DNA of 46,229 bases. Origin: Mnemiopsis leidyi (lineage: Eukaryota > Ctenophora > Tentaculata > Lobata > Bolinopsidae). The position numbers and the translations under genes are program-made. Location of the stretch: positions 195,675 to 241,903 of the forward strand of contig JH153777.1 of NCBI GenBank assembly GCA_000226015.1, in the 5' to 3' direction. The notes under the pieces were generated by a model. That model was not told where the DNA came from. It was given only the letters and a program-made list of their open reading frames with translations, and ran no database searches. Below are positions 1-10,982 of the stretch, in pieces. Numbering within the stretch: position 1 is the stretch's first letter; each line of letters starts with the position of its first letter.

Positions 1-260
1 TTCTTCTGAACCTGCACGTGCATTTTGTTAGTGTTCCTACTTCTTCTGAACCTGCACGTGCGTTTTGTTAATTTTCTACTCCTCCTGAACCTGCTACGTG
101 CGTTTTGTAATTTTCTACTTCTCCTGAACCTGCACGTGTCATTTTTACTGTTCTACTTCTTCTGAACCTGCACGTGCATTTGTTAATTAATCTACTTCTT
201 CTGAACCTGCACGTGCATTTTTTAATGTTCTACTTCTTCTGAACCTGCACATGCATTTTG
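1..260. repeat. Minisatellite, about 41-bp unit, with CACGTG in most units
   Basis: About six and a half head-to-tail copies of a unit that reads roughly TTCTTCTGAACCTGCACGTG followed by CATTTTGTTAATGTTCTAC. Copies differ by point changes and small indels. Most contain the 10-bp palindrome TGCACGTGCA with the E-box core CACGTG at its centre; the last copy has CACATG instead. The array runs off the left edge of the window, so its full length is unknown. Confidence 0.9.
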
Positions 261-2915
261 TAAATGATGTTTGATCCTTTTTGCTACACTTAACTCGGAA
301 AAGTCGGATACCTATCATCAGGCGAAAAATTTGAAGAATGTTGAACTTTCTTCCTTTTTTAAAACATCAATTGGGTGTTCTTGCTGAAATCGAACTGCGG
401 AATCCGTGATGCCGATGGAATTTTGACCGTCTTTCACAATCTTACTTATAACACACCGAATTCACAAAATCGGTAAATTCGGTGTTAAATCTTCTGATCT
501 TGTAAAGAAATAATCAATCTTCTGATCCTGTAAAGAAATATTTACCTGAGGCATGGTTGGACGGGGCTAGTCTGAGTCCTCTCTATCGGTTTGCAGTAGT
601 GCATCATGTTGTGTGGTTGTTGGGTTGCTGTGGTTGAGTGTTCTATTTCACTGAAAGGATTGAAGAGTATGTTAGAATTAAAAAGTTAATACCATGGCAC
701 CATGCATAATACCTTGCAATCGTCCGGATTTAGTGATCCCTACAAAATACATTTAGCTACGTACCAAAAGTATCGATCCCAAATTTAAGAATTTCACTTT
801 GTACCGATTTTATGCGAATTATACCTATCGTCTAATTAAACTACCTTATTATTGTATACTAACTATTTATTGCATAAAAGCCGTTTAGAAATCATCCTTG
901 TTTAGAAATCATCCTTGTTCAATGTTCAATCGTGCTAGTTTACTAATTTACGAAACGTTAAACTTACTAGTATGGCACTTGTACGTTGTAACCAGAATCC
1001 TGCTGCAGCACGTTAACGTCAATCATTTCCTCAAGCTTCACAAGACTCGGGCAAGTTCAGAGAAAATAAAAAGAAATCGGGAAATTTCAGAGAAAATAGA
1101 TAGAAAAGTTTACTACTGCTAGAAAAGTCGTAGCTAAACAAAGTGCATTATAGCTGACTGTCTAATGGGAAAGGTAAGGTGTGCACTTTGTTCCAATCCC
1201 AAGACGTAAAACGAATGTGTGTCTCTCAATCAGCGAGAATCTGTGCGTTTTCTACCGCACGTTGAGGCATCATGCCCGAGGGGCACGTGACAAAGCTGAA
1301 GTATCACGTGGCAAAGCTAAAGTATCACGTGACAGCAGGAAGAGCACGTGGGTTGCTACGTAACAAGAACGGCAGGAGGGCTCTGTACATGTCAAGTATT
1401 GAGGTGTGCTGGTCTTGTAAAATGTCTTAACGACCGGGGGGCATGACCACACCTAGTTATATATCTGGATAGATCTCTTGTACGACTACCGGGCATCTGT
1501 TCGCTTGTTAATATTGTAATACGTCACACCACGTGATATGAAGTGATTTGGGGGGGGGGTGAGTTTGCCGTCTGCGTTGTATTTAAAGTTCCCATTACCA
1601 TGTTATTGGGAAGGACTGTAACACCTTACTTATTGATTCGGCCGCATGAGGGTGCCCTATTAATTTGCATGTTGAACTACTTAGGGCAGGTGATACACCT
1701 TGAAAGGTTGCAGACTTCTCAACCTCACTTTACCCCGCATCTCAGGACAGGTTTTTGCAACTCGTTGAATTATTCATACTTTAAAAGCACCCTGCCACTT
1801 TGGTAAGTTGGTATATAAAATAGATTCCATCAAGGCCAAAATATAGTGCCTTCTAGAACTGTTCTGATATTTTAATAAGTTAATATAGCCATTTTAAATA
1901 TCAGGCTATGAGGAAGTTTCTTGTCAAAGTCTGTACTCAATCTGACGTTTTAAAGGTAGTTAAATCTTCATCTACATGTGCAAACAGATTAACTAATATT
2001 GGGCACGGGACAAGGACATCAGATAATTAGATGTACAGAACCATTAATTTGATTAAACTCACTGATTTTTATAGAAACTTTTCTTGGTGTGTGTATGACA
2101 TAACACGTTGCAGAAGTGTCCAAATTCAACAAGAATTGCATCCGCTTCCATTGTGTCAGGCGACCGCTGAAATTCCCATCGCTGATTGTTAAGATAATTA
2201 CAATTCACGAATCAAAATACGCAGCTCGCCAGGCAATTTCCGTCTATTTTTATACAGTTAAAAAATATGTGAAAATTCAAAAACAATAGGTATGCTGAAT
2301 CTTTTTGATACTTCGATTATGGTTTCATTGGCAAATCTTATTGGCGGTTATGATGGTATTTTAAGTACTGCAGTATTAAAAAGAAAAACGTATGAGCATA
2401 CAATTTATGTACTAATTACATATATAGGAACTTACCGAATAATTGTAAACTAATTGTATCTGCAAACACTGGGTTCAGCTGAAGCTTAGTTCCCAAAGCG
2501 CTAGTCATTTAGAATGATGTACATGTATTGTGTAAGTTAACCACAATGAACAAATTCAGTTCAACGTGGTTTTGTTATTCTCTTCTTGACACGAGTGATA
2601 GATGTATAAGATTTTAATAGCACGATGAATTGCTACACTCATGAACAATTATCCGATCATTCAGTTAACAAATTCAGTTTGCCTGAATAAACATAGTACA
2701 CTAAGCAAATAAAAGTTCATATACTTAACTAATTACTAACATTATCGACGGGTATTTGCCTCCAACAGCCTCGCACGCTTTTCTGAGCAGTGGAGTAAAG
2801 CCCACATGCAAATCACATGAGTGTGACCCACTGACCCATTGTCATCCCGGCTTGACGGTTGTTAACTTGTCACGTACACCAGCACATTCCACGATAACAA
2901 TACTTTATCTTTCAG
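261..2915. other. No gene recognised; probably a RAD17 intron and/or upstream sequence
   Basis: The open frames here are short, lack family resemblance and mostly lack convincing splice sites. Because the first recognisable RAD17 exon at 2916 is internal, part or all of this stretch should be a RAD17 intron. The RAD17 AAA+ Walker A region was not found here, so the 5' half of that gene probably lies outside the window. The only structured element I see is the CACGTG cluster at 1284-1350, with a further CACGTG at 1530. Confidence 0.5.
1284..1350. promoter_or_regulatory. Cluster of four CACGTG E-boxes at about 21-bp spacing
   Basis: CACGTG occurs at 1284, 1305, 1326 and 1345, and again at 1530. 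The first three are exactly 21 bp apart, in a short tandem unit resembling AAAGCTGAAGTATCACGTGG. CACGTG is the canonical site for bHLH-zip factors such as MYC/MAX, USF and TFE families. Helically phased spacing could allow cooperative binding, but the array may simply be a tandem repeat that happens to contain the site. No start site or gene next to it is established. Confidence 0.35.
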
Positions 2916-5900
2916 AGTTCTAAAGTCGATCTGTCAGAAAGAGAAACTTGGGGAAATAGATGTAAAGGAGATAGTGGCTCGTTCTGAGGGAGACCTCAGG
3001 AATGCGATACTTTCTCTACAGTTTAACGGTACAACCATGGACCATAGCACAGGTTTGTTCAACTAGTGGGAAGTTACTTTTTAATGGGAAAATATTGTAA
3101 TGTGGTTGATTAACAATTAAACAGTCTTGCAACTGTTGATAAATTTTTATGTTTGATTTTCGTTTTGATCTTATGTTGAGTAATTGGTTTTTGCACAAGA
3201 TATTTGATTAATGCTTATCACTTTAACGCGCCAAACTCGTTTTAGTCAGCGGCCCCACTAAAAGAAGAAAGGTTGAACACAAGTCAAAGACAGACAATGC
3301 TGGAAAAGATACGACTTTATTTTTCTTTCATGCTCTAGGTTTGTTGTGTAGGATGATGTGATAATCAGGTTTCAACATCAACTGCTAAAATTGTAGCAAC
3401 TATTGTACTTAGCAACATGAACTGTAACGCTAGCAGCTATTAACTCTAGCAACTATTAACTCTAGCAGCTGTTAACCATTGCTACAATAATTCACCCTAG
3501 CAACTGTCATCCCTAGAAACTATCATTCCTTATCACTGTTAGCAACAACTCAACAAGTAACTATCCCAATCAGGGAAGATCTTGTACGCTAAACGTGTAG
3601 AAGACTCCAAAATGGACTGCGACGACGCAACTTTAGGGCGCCGCCAGCTACAGTTCGTTCCTGAGCAGGTCGCGGAAAAGTGTGCAGTGAGTGGCGGAAT
3701 GTTCACTGAGTATCTTCATCACAATTATATCGGGTATGTTTTATTGTTAAGTTGTTTAGTTGTAGTTGATCTCATTAGTAAACAATTATATCGGGTATGT
3801 TTTATTGTTAAGTTGCTTAGTTATAATTATATCGGGTATGTTTTATTGTTAAGTTGCTTAGTTGTAGTTGATCTCATTAGTAAACTTTCGTTCATGTTCT
3901 TCTTGACGTTTTTCATTTAAACCGTGAATATTTGTTATTAATTTAATTCATTATCCAAGCCCACGTGATTGCTTATAAAGCTAAACTTCAATCAAAGTGT
4001 CTGACACACTGTCACATTTCTCACCAGATTCCAGAACCAAATAGAAAACACATTGTTGGTTACAGAATCATTATCTCAGTTACTGACCACTGTCACATAT
4101 TTCACCAGATTCCAGAACCAAATAGAAAACACGTTGTTGGTTACAGAGTCAATGTGTGACAGTGACATCATATCCTCTTATTGGACGGACGAGAAGGAAG
4201 CATTTAGCCGACTTGACTGGTACGCAAAGTCTTTGACTGGGAGGGGGGTTGTTTTTTCTAAAGACGAGAGTTTTCTTCCAAAGTAAGTTGGGCTTTACGT
4301 TGAATCTTGTTGAAATGTCTTCAGAATCGGTTTCTTTCCTGTGTGATCTTTATAAAGGCTTGAAGAGGCACTGTTAAATAGGTATATAGCTTATCTTCAA
4401 TCTCCAAAGTTCGCTTTATTTCAGGACTCATATTATTTTGATTGATGTTCACACATTCGATAACAAAATAACTTCAGATTTATGCCGCTTTGCCGGCCTG
4501 TTCAGCGAGATATTTCCAAGACATCCCATGAACTCCAAGAAAAGTGCCGTGACGTTTTTGCACTTCAGCATATGGGCACCAACTCCAGCTTCTTGATGGA
4601 TACGATCCCCTTTTTCAAGAAAATAGGGTAAGTTTGACCAAGCGCTGCTTAAGTTCTCTTGTAGTTTCGCCTGCCGAGGCGAAGACGGTTGCAATGTAAA
4701 ATGTTGGTTATTTGAGCGCGCGGCGTAAACTTAATGAGAAGAGTATATTTTCCGCCGTAGGCATCTTTTCGATAACCACATGTTTAATATTTTAGTTAAA
4801 TTTGTTAAAATTTAACTCATAAGTCGGTAAGATAATTCAATGTTTACGTTTGAGTTAAGGATTCCTTCTTTAAGCCGCAACATTTTAATTTCGGATTTCT
4901 TCTTTAGGCTGCAACATTTTAATTTGGATTTGTATCTTTAGGCTGCAGTATTTAAATTTGGGATTCCATCTTTAGGCTGCAGTATTTCAATTAAGGATTC
5001 TTTCTTTGCCACCAAATTGCAACAAGTATATCTGTACAAGTAAGTCTATACAAGAAATAACACCTTATGGAACCTAAGGTACAAAGCCAGAAACTCGGAA
5101 GAATATTCTCTGATCCACAAAATGTATAGAATAGAAATAACACCTTACGTAACCTAAGGTACAAAGCCAGAAACTCTGAAGAGTATTCTCTGATACACAA
5201 AATGTGCAGTTACAAGACGTCTACTAAATGTGGCGTTTCTCTTAACAACACCGTGAGTGCAAAACCATTGTTATTTTAATTTTCTGGTATCTTGTTAGGA
5301 CAGGTGAATATATACATCCCAGATAAAAATTTAAGATAGTTAATTCATTAGTGATTTTGTTATTTGAGACAGGGAGCAGAGCTCATTCCAAAACAGGGAC
5401 ATTCATAGTTTTTATCCTCCACCAAGCGTTGAACCTCAGATTCTATAATGGAATCGCAGGAATTAATCTCAAGTAGGGTTTTGTTCTATGCGCTCTCAAT
5501 CACTTAAAATCACATAAAGTGGGCCTGAACACACAAGTAAAACCCGAGGGTACGCATGCAAGAGTGCAATTCTGCTTAGAGTGATGCCCTTGGACGAACT
5601 AGATCACCAAGACGGTTGTTCAGTGATAAAATATAAATGTGGTATATAAATGTGGTATATAAATGTGGTAGGGGGCAGTTTATTTATATTGTGGTATATA
5701 AATGTAACAATAAACATCAGTACATTTTAGTAAGGGACAGTTTATTGATATTGTGGTATATAAAGGCAACAATAAACATCAGTACATTTTAGTAAGGGAC
5801 AGTTTATTGATATTGTGGTATATAAAGGCAACAATAAACATCAGTACATTTTACTAAGGGGCAGTTTATTGATATTGTGGTATATAAAGGCAACAATAAA

Positions 5901-6030
5901 CATCAGTACATTCCAGGACGGAGTAGAAGAAGAAAAAGAGTCCCACACATTATCGTGTAAATCAAGGGAAGATGCTGACATGGTCATTTCCAAGGAAATG
6001 GAGGAGGAAATAGCCGATTTCAGCGATTGA
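2916..6030 (+). CDS. RAD17: Cell-cycle checkpoint protein RAD17, 3' part of the gene
   Basis: RAD17 is the large subunit of the alternative clamp loader (RAD17-RFC2-5) that loads the 9-1-1 clamp at damaged DNA in the nucleus. Confident exons, all phase-consistent, are 2916-3052, 3246-3338, 3574-3733, 4109-4282 and 4478-4627, with a last exon at 5917-6030 ending in TGA. The first encodes the clamp-loader segment with SEGDLRNAILSLQF. The second has a basic KRRKVEHK stretch, a possible nuclear localisation signal, followed by GKDTTLFFFHALG. Later exons carry YLHHNYIG and FMPLCRP. The acidic C-terminus MEEEIADFSD resembles the tail that in vertebrate RAD17 contacts 9-1-1. Exons at 4983-5039 and 5210-5252 would keep the phase between 4627 and 5917, but I could not match their sequence. 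The AAA+ N-terminal half is missing from the window. Splice-site duplications at 3720-3880 and 4021-4152 may allow alternative isoforms. Confidence 0.85.
3720..3880 (+). repeat. Triplicated exon end plus splice donor in RAD17
   Basis: The last bases of the RAD17 exon ending at 3733, together with its GTATGT donor and about 30 bp of intron (AATTATATCGGGTATGTTTT), recur starting near 3782 and 3823. The three potential donors fall at 3734, 3795 and 3834 or very close. The spacings are about 61 and 41 bp, not multiples of three, so use of the later donors would shift the frame. Confidence 0.85.
4021..4152 (+). repeat. 81-bp tandem duplication of a RAD17 acceptor and exon start
   Basis: TTTCACCAG|ATTCCAG at 4101-4115 is the acceptor that joins in frame to the preceding exon. 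A near copy, TCTCACCAG|ATTCCAG, lies exactly 81 bp upstream, with its exon-equivalent starting at 4028. Both copies continue for about 46 bp of exon-like sequence. The 81 bp between them is open in the RAD17 frame, so either acceptor gives a continuous protein, the upstream one with 27 extra residues that repeat FQNQIENTLLVTES. Confidence 0.85.
4857..5010 (+). repeat. Tandem repeat, about 36-bp unit
   Basis: Four to five diverged copies of a unit built around TTCTTTAGGCTGCAACATTT, within the RAD17 intron after the exon ending at 4627. One unit ends in GCTGCAG, which could act as the acceptor of the doubtful exon at 4983-5039. Confidence 0.8.
5050..5206 (+). repeat. Tandem duplication, about 80 bp
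   Basis: Two near-identical copies of a segment containing AGAAATAACACCTTA and ACCTAAGGTACAAAGCCAGA and ending in CACAAAATGT lie directly side by side in a RAD17 intron. Differences are scattered single bases. No coding role is apparent. Confidence 0.85.
5640..5916 (+). repeat. 62-bp minisatellite running into the last RAD17 acceptor
   Basis: The block AACAATAAACATCAGTACAT recurs at about 5705, 5768, 5830 and 5892, a period of 62 bp, with GTGGTATATAAA and GGGACAGTTTATTGATATTG between copies. The last copy ends in TACATTCCAG, which is the splice acceptor of the final RAD17 exon. The branch-point and acceptor region of that exon is therefore repeat-derived. Confidence 0.9.
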
Positions 6031-6343
6031 ATGTCCAGAAACTTCATATTATGAAGTTAATTTTTAACCATCACGTGAATGATCATTTTGTAATGTTGGC
6101 CTCTTTTTAATTTAGTAATAGTTTGCCTCAAAATGAGGATTTTTAACCTGTTTGGTTGTTGTCTTGTAAATTCCGTTCAAAAATTGTTACATTATTCATA
6201 TTTGTTTAAGCTAGTGTTGATTGCTTACTGCACTGATCACTCCTCAATTAATTTACTTTGAAACTAGTTTTTAATTAAAGGGCTTTACTATGAAATAAGA
6301 ATTCCTAAAAATGATGAAATTATTTCTTGAAACACCTATATAT

Positions 6344-6402
6344 GGTTATAACATTATGGTGGTTATAACATTATGGTGGTTATAACATTATGGTGGTTAT
6401 AG
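6344..6402 (+). repeat. 17-bp tandem repeat upstream of TSR3
   Basis: A little over three copies of GGTTATAACATTATGGT lie about 75 bp upstream of the TSR3 start codon, between the RAD17 stop and TSR3. They may sit in the TSR3 promoter or 5' UTR; no effect can be read from sequence. Confidence 0.85.
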
Positions 6403-6476
6403 CATTTCTCCTGACACTAATCATTATTTCTCCTGACACTAATAATTCTGATTATTTCTATCATCAAATATCCAGC

Positions 6477-9400
6477 ATGGGTAAAAACAACCGGTTTAAA
6501 GACAAGAGACGCGCAGCACGTGATGACAAGTACAACAGAGATCCAGACCATTACCGAAGTGAGAAGGTAGCGTCTGAAGACCTGGCTTGGGCACAGTGTC
6601 TCGGCAAACTGGCCATGTGGGACTTTGAACAGTGCGATCCTAAACGATGTACAGGTGTGTCTCTGTCTTTAGGATCACTGTGACTAACCACAACTACGTT
6701 ACGAGATTACCTTTTGTTGGGGGTCTGGTTAACAAATAAATCTGGTTAAATACTCTCACCGCCGAGAAGTCGCTTAAGAATCGCTTAAGAATTATTATTA
6801 CGTATAAAATCCCTGAAATCGCTTAAGTGTCGCTTAATAAATTCCTGAAAACTGTTTAAGAACCGGCTAAGGACCGGCTAAGAACCGTAGAGCGACCGCA
6901 TAAGAACCGCTTAAGAACCAAACCCTTGATTTTGCTTATCTCTTAAATACCGAAACCCAAGATATTTTTCAGTTCTTCAGCGGCTCTTCGGCGGCGGGAG
7001 CTGTTTGAAATTTTATGTATTCGCCATTTTATCTATTTGTAGCTGCTGTGTCGTTCAATTTTTGCCTCTTCGTAATTCTGAGCTCTAATAAATTAAAATT
7101 ATGTTCATGCTTTTTGGTTTTTTGAGGTTTAAGAAAACACAACGCACATCAACTTACAATACCTCCCTGCAGGTAGGAAGCTGGCTAGGTTTGGAGTTTT
7201 ACAGACTCTGAGAGTTAACCAGAGATTTCCTGGAGTTTGTTTGTCTCCGACTGGTTCGCTGGTAGTCAGCCCTGCCGATCGGTACGTTCACTTCATATTT
7301 AATTTAGCTAGAAGGCTCTTCAGTCAGAAAAACCTGGTTTTATCCATACAAATCGGTACCTCTTGATCTACTTTGTCTAATTAAATGCTTTGCATAATCT
7401 AGGTGTATAACTTCAACTTCATTGTTCTGCTGCCTTTTGAGCACAGTAATGATGTATCTCAGAATAATGCTCTTTTTCTGGTTATTTTATTACGTAACTT
7501 CAATCTTGTAGATATTATAGAGAACCCCTATTTCTAGACATATTATAAACTCAATATCTAGAGATATTATAAAGAAACTTTATTTCAAGAGAAATAATAC
7601 AGAAATACGGTCTCTGCGTGGTGGACTGTTCCTGGGCTGAACTTGACAATACTCCTATATCCCGCCTAAAGATAGGATACCCTCGGTTTGTTTATCTCCA
7701 GTTTAAGGCGTTCTAACTTCACATATAATGATGCGTGATATTCCACGAATCGAGTAAGTTTTACAGGTGCCGGGCATTGACAGCACTAAACAAGAAAATT
7801 GTAAAGTAAACTTTGTTTTTTATCCAGGTTACTACCGTACTTAGTTGCAGCCAACCCGGTTAACTATGGTAAACCGTGGAAACTAACGTGTGTCGAGGCT
7901 CTAGCTGCTGCTTACTACATAGCGGGCTTTAAGGAGCAAGCCAAAGTGGTCCTTGTGAAGTTTAAATGGGGAGGTAGGTGTATATGTCTGTCTGTTTGTG
8001 TGTGTGTTTGTGTGTTTGTGTCTGCGTTCGTGCAGATATATACTTTTCCTGTATACTTAAAAATGGTCAAGAATGGACAATAAAATAATCTTTGAAGTGT
8101 ATTTTAGGATGGTTTACTTAATTGTCAAGTATAAGCATTAAAGGAAACACAAAAAAGGTAAATCATATAGTCACACTTTTTGTAAAAATGTCAAAAAATC
8201 AAAACCCGTTTAATAATTGAGGATAAATGTGACAGTGAAATAAGGCCACACCAGTCGTAGCTCCTACACCTTTCCCGTCTTCCTACTACCCTTCTTATTT
8301 CTAGTTGGATCTCTTTTAAAATTCATGTCAATAATCTTCCTAATCAAAGACTTTGTAGGAAAATCTGTAATGAATATATTTGGTTCCAGCTGTTTAGCAT
8401 CGCCAACCCAACTTCTAAAATCCTTGTTTAAGTCCTGAGTCATTTCTCGGAGATCAGAAGGACCCGAACCAGCGAAACCAGCCATGTAATCCTCGGTTGT
8501 AGCAGTAAGAATGATCTGCGAAACAAACAGTGTGCCTGGCCGTCTGGCCTCTCTCATCTGATCGATGACAAATCTCCTGACTTTTTCCAGTGAGGCAGTA
8601 TTCGCCCACGGATCAACAATACGATCTTCATCCCAGAGCCAATCAAATATCTCGTTACCTCCACCATTCAGGCATAGCCACGACAACAGTTGTTCCGTTT
8701 TTGACGAGGTCACCGTAAGTAGGGATAAAATCAGTTTCACTTGGCGGCGGGGCTAGTTTGTCACCGAAAATCCCCCCTATAAGTTGGAGCAGACGCCGGA
8801 CCGAACTCCCGACACAGTTCGATATAGACTTGATATACAGGATGATAACCTCCCTCTCCTTCAGTTCTACAAACCGAGCTATCTCCACCAGCTCGTCAGT
8901 AAAATTAGACCCGATAAAAAAGTGGTGTAAGAAATACTCACCTTCATCACAGTAGATCCTCAGGTCCAAGTACCGATGTCCCATCTTCAGCTGCTCCGCA
9001 ATGGAGTGATCCTGACACTTCGTCCAGCCCGGTCCGACAGCTCTGACAAAGTTCATCAGAGAAGGACTGATCTCCCCGTTGGAATCGGCTAGATCAGAGA
9101 GGAGGTAGTGGAGGTTGGTCATGGGAGAGCCGATTTTAATGGGGTAGCTGCCGGAGTTGTGTGTCCCTGGTATAGCGATTTGGGACAGCTTTTTGTCCCG
9201 GATTTTTGGTGACAACGTTCTCATCCAACTTTCCAGATCGTACTTTCTTTTTGAGGATTTAGCTGATAGTCCTAAACGGAAAAATGCCAGGAACACCATG
9301 GATAGGAAAATAGATCGCATGTTAAAATGATGCCAGGGTCTGCTCATCCTGGGTCGGGGATTCGAGATGATAGCAATTTTCAGCTGCAAAAATAGTTGGT

Positions 9401-10438
9401 TTTAAACTGTGCTGTATTAGTCTCACCTTGTGGCCCATTAAAAAACAATTTAGAAAACGGGAGGTGTGTCCGCGCTGTGGGACTAGGCTAGCAAGTAGCA
9501 ATGCTGTATTTTGTACAAAATATCCGTACAAAATCAGCAACCAGCTCTAATAAGCCAAGTGTTGAAGTGACATTATAAGCGACAGTATTTTCCTTCCTTT
9601 TCATTCAGTCAGTTTTCTAAGGTCAACTTACCCCTCCCCCTTAGTTACTAGGTAAAGGTTTACCATTAGGTTGTCAAATGTTAGTAGTTACGAAAGCAAA
9701 TAATCATGGATGAAACTGTGAGCAAATTTAGAAATTTAAATGCCGGCACAAACAAATCTAGGGCTCCCGGTACAAGGATGAACAAAAGCAAAGTATTACA
9801 GTATTGGAATATCATAAACTCTTCTAATTCAGATCTAGGGTTACAAGGATCCATAAAACCTTAGCATTACAATATCATAAACTGTTCTAATTCAGATCTA
9901 GAATCTAGATTCTATGGTTACAACTTGCAAGGCTTGAGCATACTGACATCGCCTTACCTCAGCAATTCGATCCATGGCCATGTAACTTGATTCTAATTGG
10001 TTTGACACAGTCATTCCTGACAACTAATAACGTAGATAACGTAAATTATCCTCAGGAAATTTCCTAACACTAAATCACGACATGTTGGAGCGTTACTCCG
10101 CATGCAGTTCAGCGCCAGAAGTAATAGACTGCCAGAAGGAGTACATGGCTGTGTTGGAGGAAGAATTGTCAGCTAAACGTTCCCAAGACATGACGGATAT
10201 AGACATGAGTCTGGACATGTGTAATCCGAACCGGCAGACAGTTCCGGAGTTCAGTGAATCTTCGGAAGATGTCGAGACTTCTGAGGAAGAGGAGGAAGAG
10301 GAGGTAGAGGTAGAGGAAGATGAGAGTGATACTTCGGAAGACTCTCAAAATTTGGCAAGTTCTGAATCGGTAGACCTTGTTAGTGAGAAGTTAAGTTTAG
10401 TGACGTTTTTAGGTCAAGATGAGGTTTATGATCTTTGA
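6477..10438 (+). CDS. TSR3: TSR3, 18S rRNA aminocarboxypropyltransferase
   Basis: TSR3 transfers the aminocarboxypropyl group from S-adenosylmethionine to the hypermodified pseudouridine of 18S rRNA during late small-subunit maturation. Five exons join in phase: 6477-6654, 7173-7281, 7590-7685, 7828-7973 and 10056-10438, giving 303 residues against roughly 310 in human. Family signatures in order are [97 protein letters not shown] and [11 protein letters not shown]. The third exon begins at AGAAATAATACAG rather than at the next AG, because only that acceptor keeps the frame. The C-terminal tail, about residues 215 to 303, is Glu/Asp/Ser-rich and unstructured, as in other TSR3 proteins. Intron 4 (7974-10055) hosts an antisense PLC-like gene. 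The start ATG is the first in frame, in context AGCATGG. Confidence 0.95.
6755..7010. repeat. Dispersed foldback-like repeat rich in CTTAAGAACCG
   Basis: Multiple imperfect copies of CGCTTAAGAACCG-like words (AAGTCGCTTAAGAATCGC, AACCGGCTAAGGACC) in TSR3 intron 1 are followed by the inverse form, CAGTTCTTCAGCGGCTCTTC. A second copy lies at about 28640-28960 and has the same order: direct words, AT-rich middle, inverse words and a GGGAG.TGTTTGA end. This fits a non-autonomous foldback or MITE family. Confidence 0.6.
8264..9320 (-). CDS. Secreted PI-PLC X-domain protein (PLCXD-like), frameshifted
   Basis: This single-exon gene lies antisense inside TSR3 intron 4. The start chosen is the ATG at 9320, because [20 protein letters not shown] is a clear signal peptide; an in-frame upstream ATG at 9389 would bury it. 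The X domain shows [12 protein letters not shown] with the first catalytic-type His, [10 protein letters not shown] and FLHHFF with the second His. The reading frame stops after AMPEWWR at 8655. The family sequence continues in another frame from about GNEIFDWLW, with DPWANT and FVSQIILT, to a stop at 8264. One single-base indel near 8665-8675 explains the break; I see no intron that would repair it. The protein would be about 350 residues, comparable to PLCXD proteins. PLCXD enzymes are expected to cleave phosphoinositides, but activity is not shown by sequence. The break is either a sequencing or assembly error or a recent pseudogene. Confidence 0.8.
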
Positions 10439-10982
10439 TTTTTACATTTTGGGGTAATTTTAAGAACTATTTATTTGCATTGAATGTTTTTCAATTCAAA
10501 TTGCGATGTTGTACAGTTAAAATTTTAACAAATTGGTCATAAATTGAACGTTACTAAAAGGTACCTAGTGTCATTTGATGATTTATAAAATTCCTCTGTT
10601 CCCATCAACGGACAGTCTAAGCGATTGGATAAAAATCCAATTTCAACCACAGACTGTCAGAAAAGTTATTTCAACAGATTCTCATAATCTCATACGAAAC
10701 TCCGGCAGCAGTAGCTGAAAATGTCGATGGTATAACTGAAAAGAACTTTCCAGAACAGTCACGCCACACCTTCATGACTGCCTAAAAGTTACTTCCTGTA
10801 CTTCCTTCTAATTACACACAGAAAACAACTTATCAGATTCTCTAACTCAAACTGCCGCGAAACTCCCTGAGCGCTATAGTTTGTGAAGGATATCAAGAAA
10901 CTGTTGTTCCGGCTGAAATTAAGAAAAGACGAGAAAAAAGGACGAAACTTTGTCATTCAGTGTAATTAACCATCGCTCTATA
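10439..10982 (+). other. Intergenic region between TSR3 and the GT8 gene
   Basis: This 544-bp stretch holds the TSR3 3' UTR and the presumed GT8 promoter and 5' UTR. No TATA box or canonical AATAAA stands out. The one structured element is a nested hairpin: GACAGTCT at 10611-10618 pairs with AGACTGTC at 10651-10658, and ATTGGAT at 10624-10630 pairs with ATCCAAT at 10635-10641 around an AAAA loop. Confidence 0.6.

Noticed and set aside
4983..5252. Two further RAD17 exons (4983-5039 and 5210-5252) as confident calls
   Set aside because: Phases fit and the splice sites are good, but I could not match the encoded residues to RAD17 and the first lies in a tandem repeat; they are mentioned only as possible.
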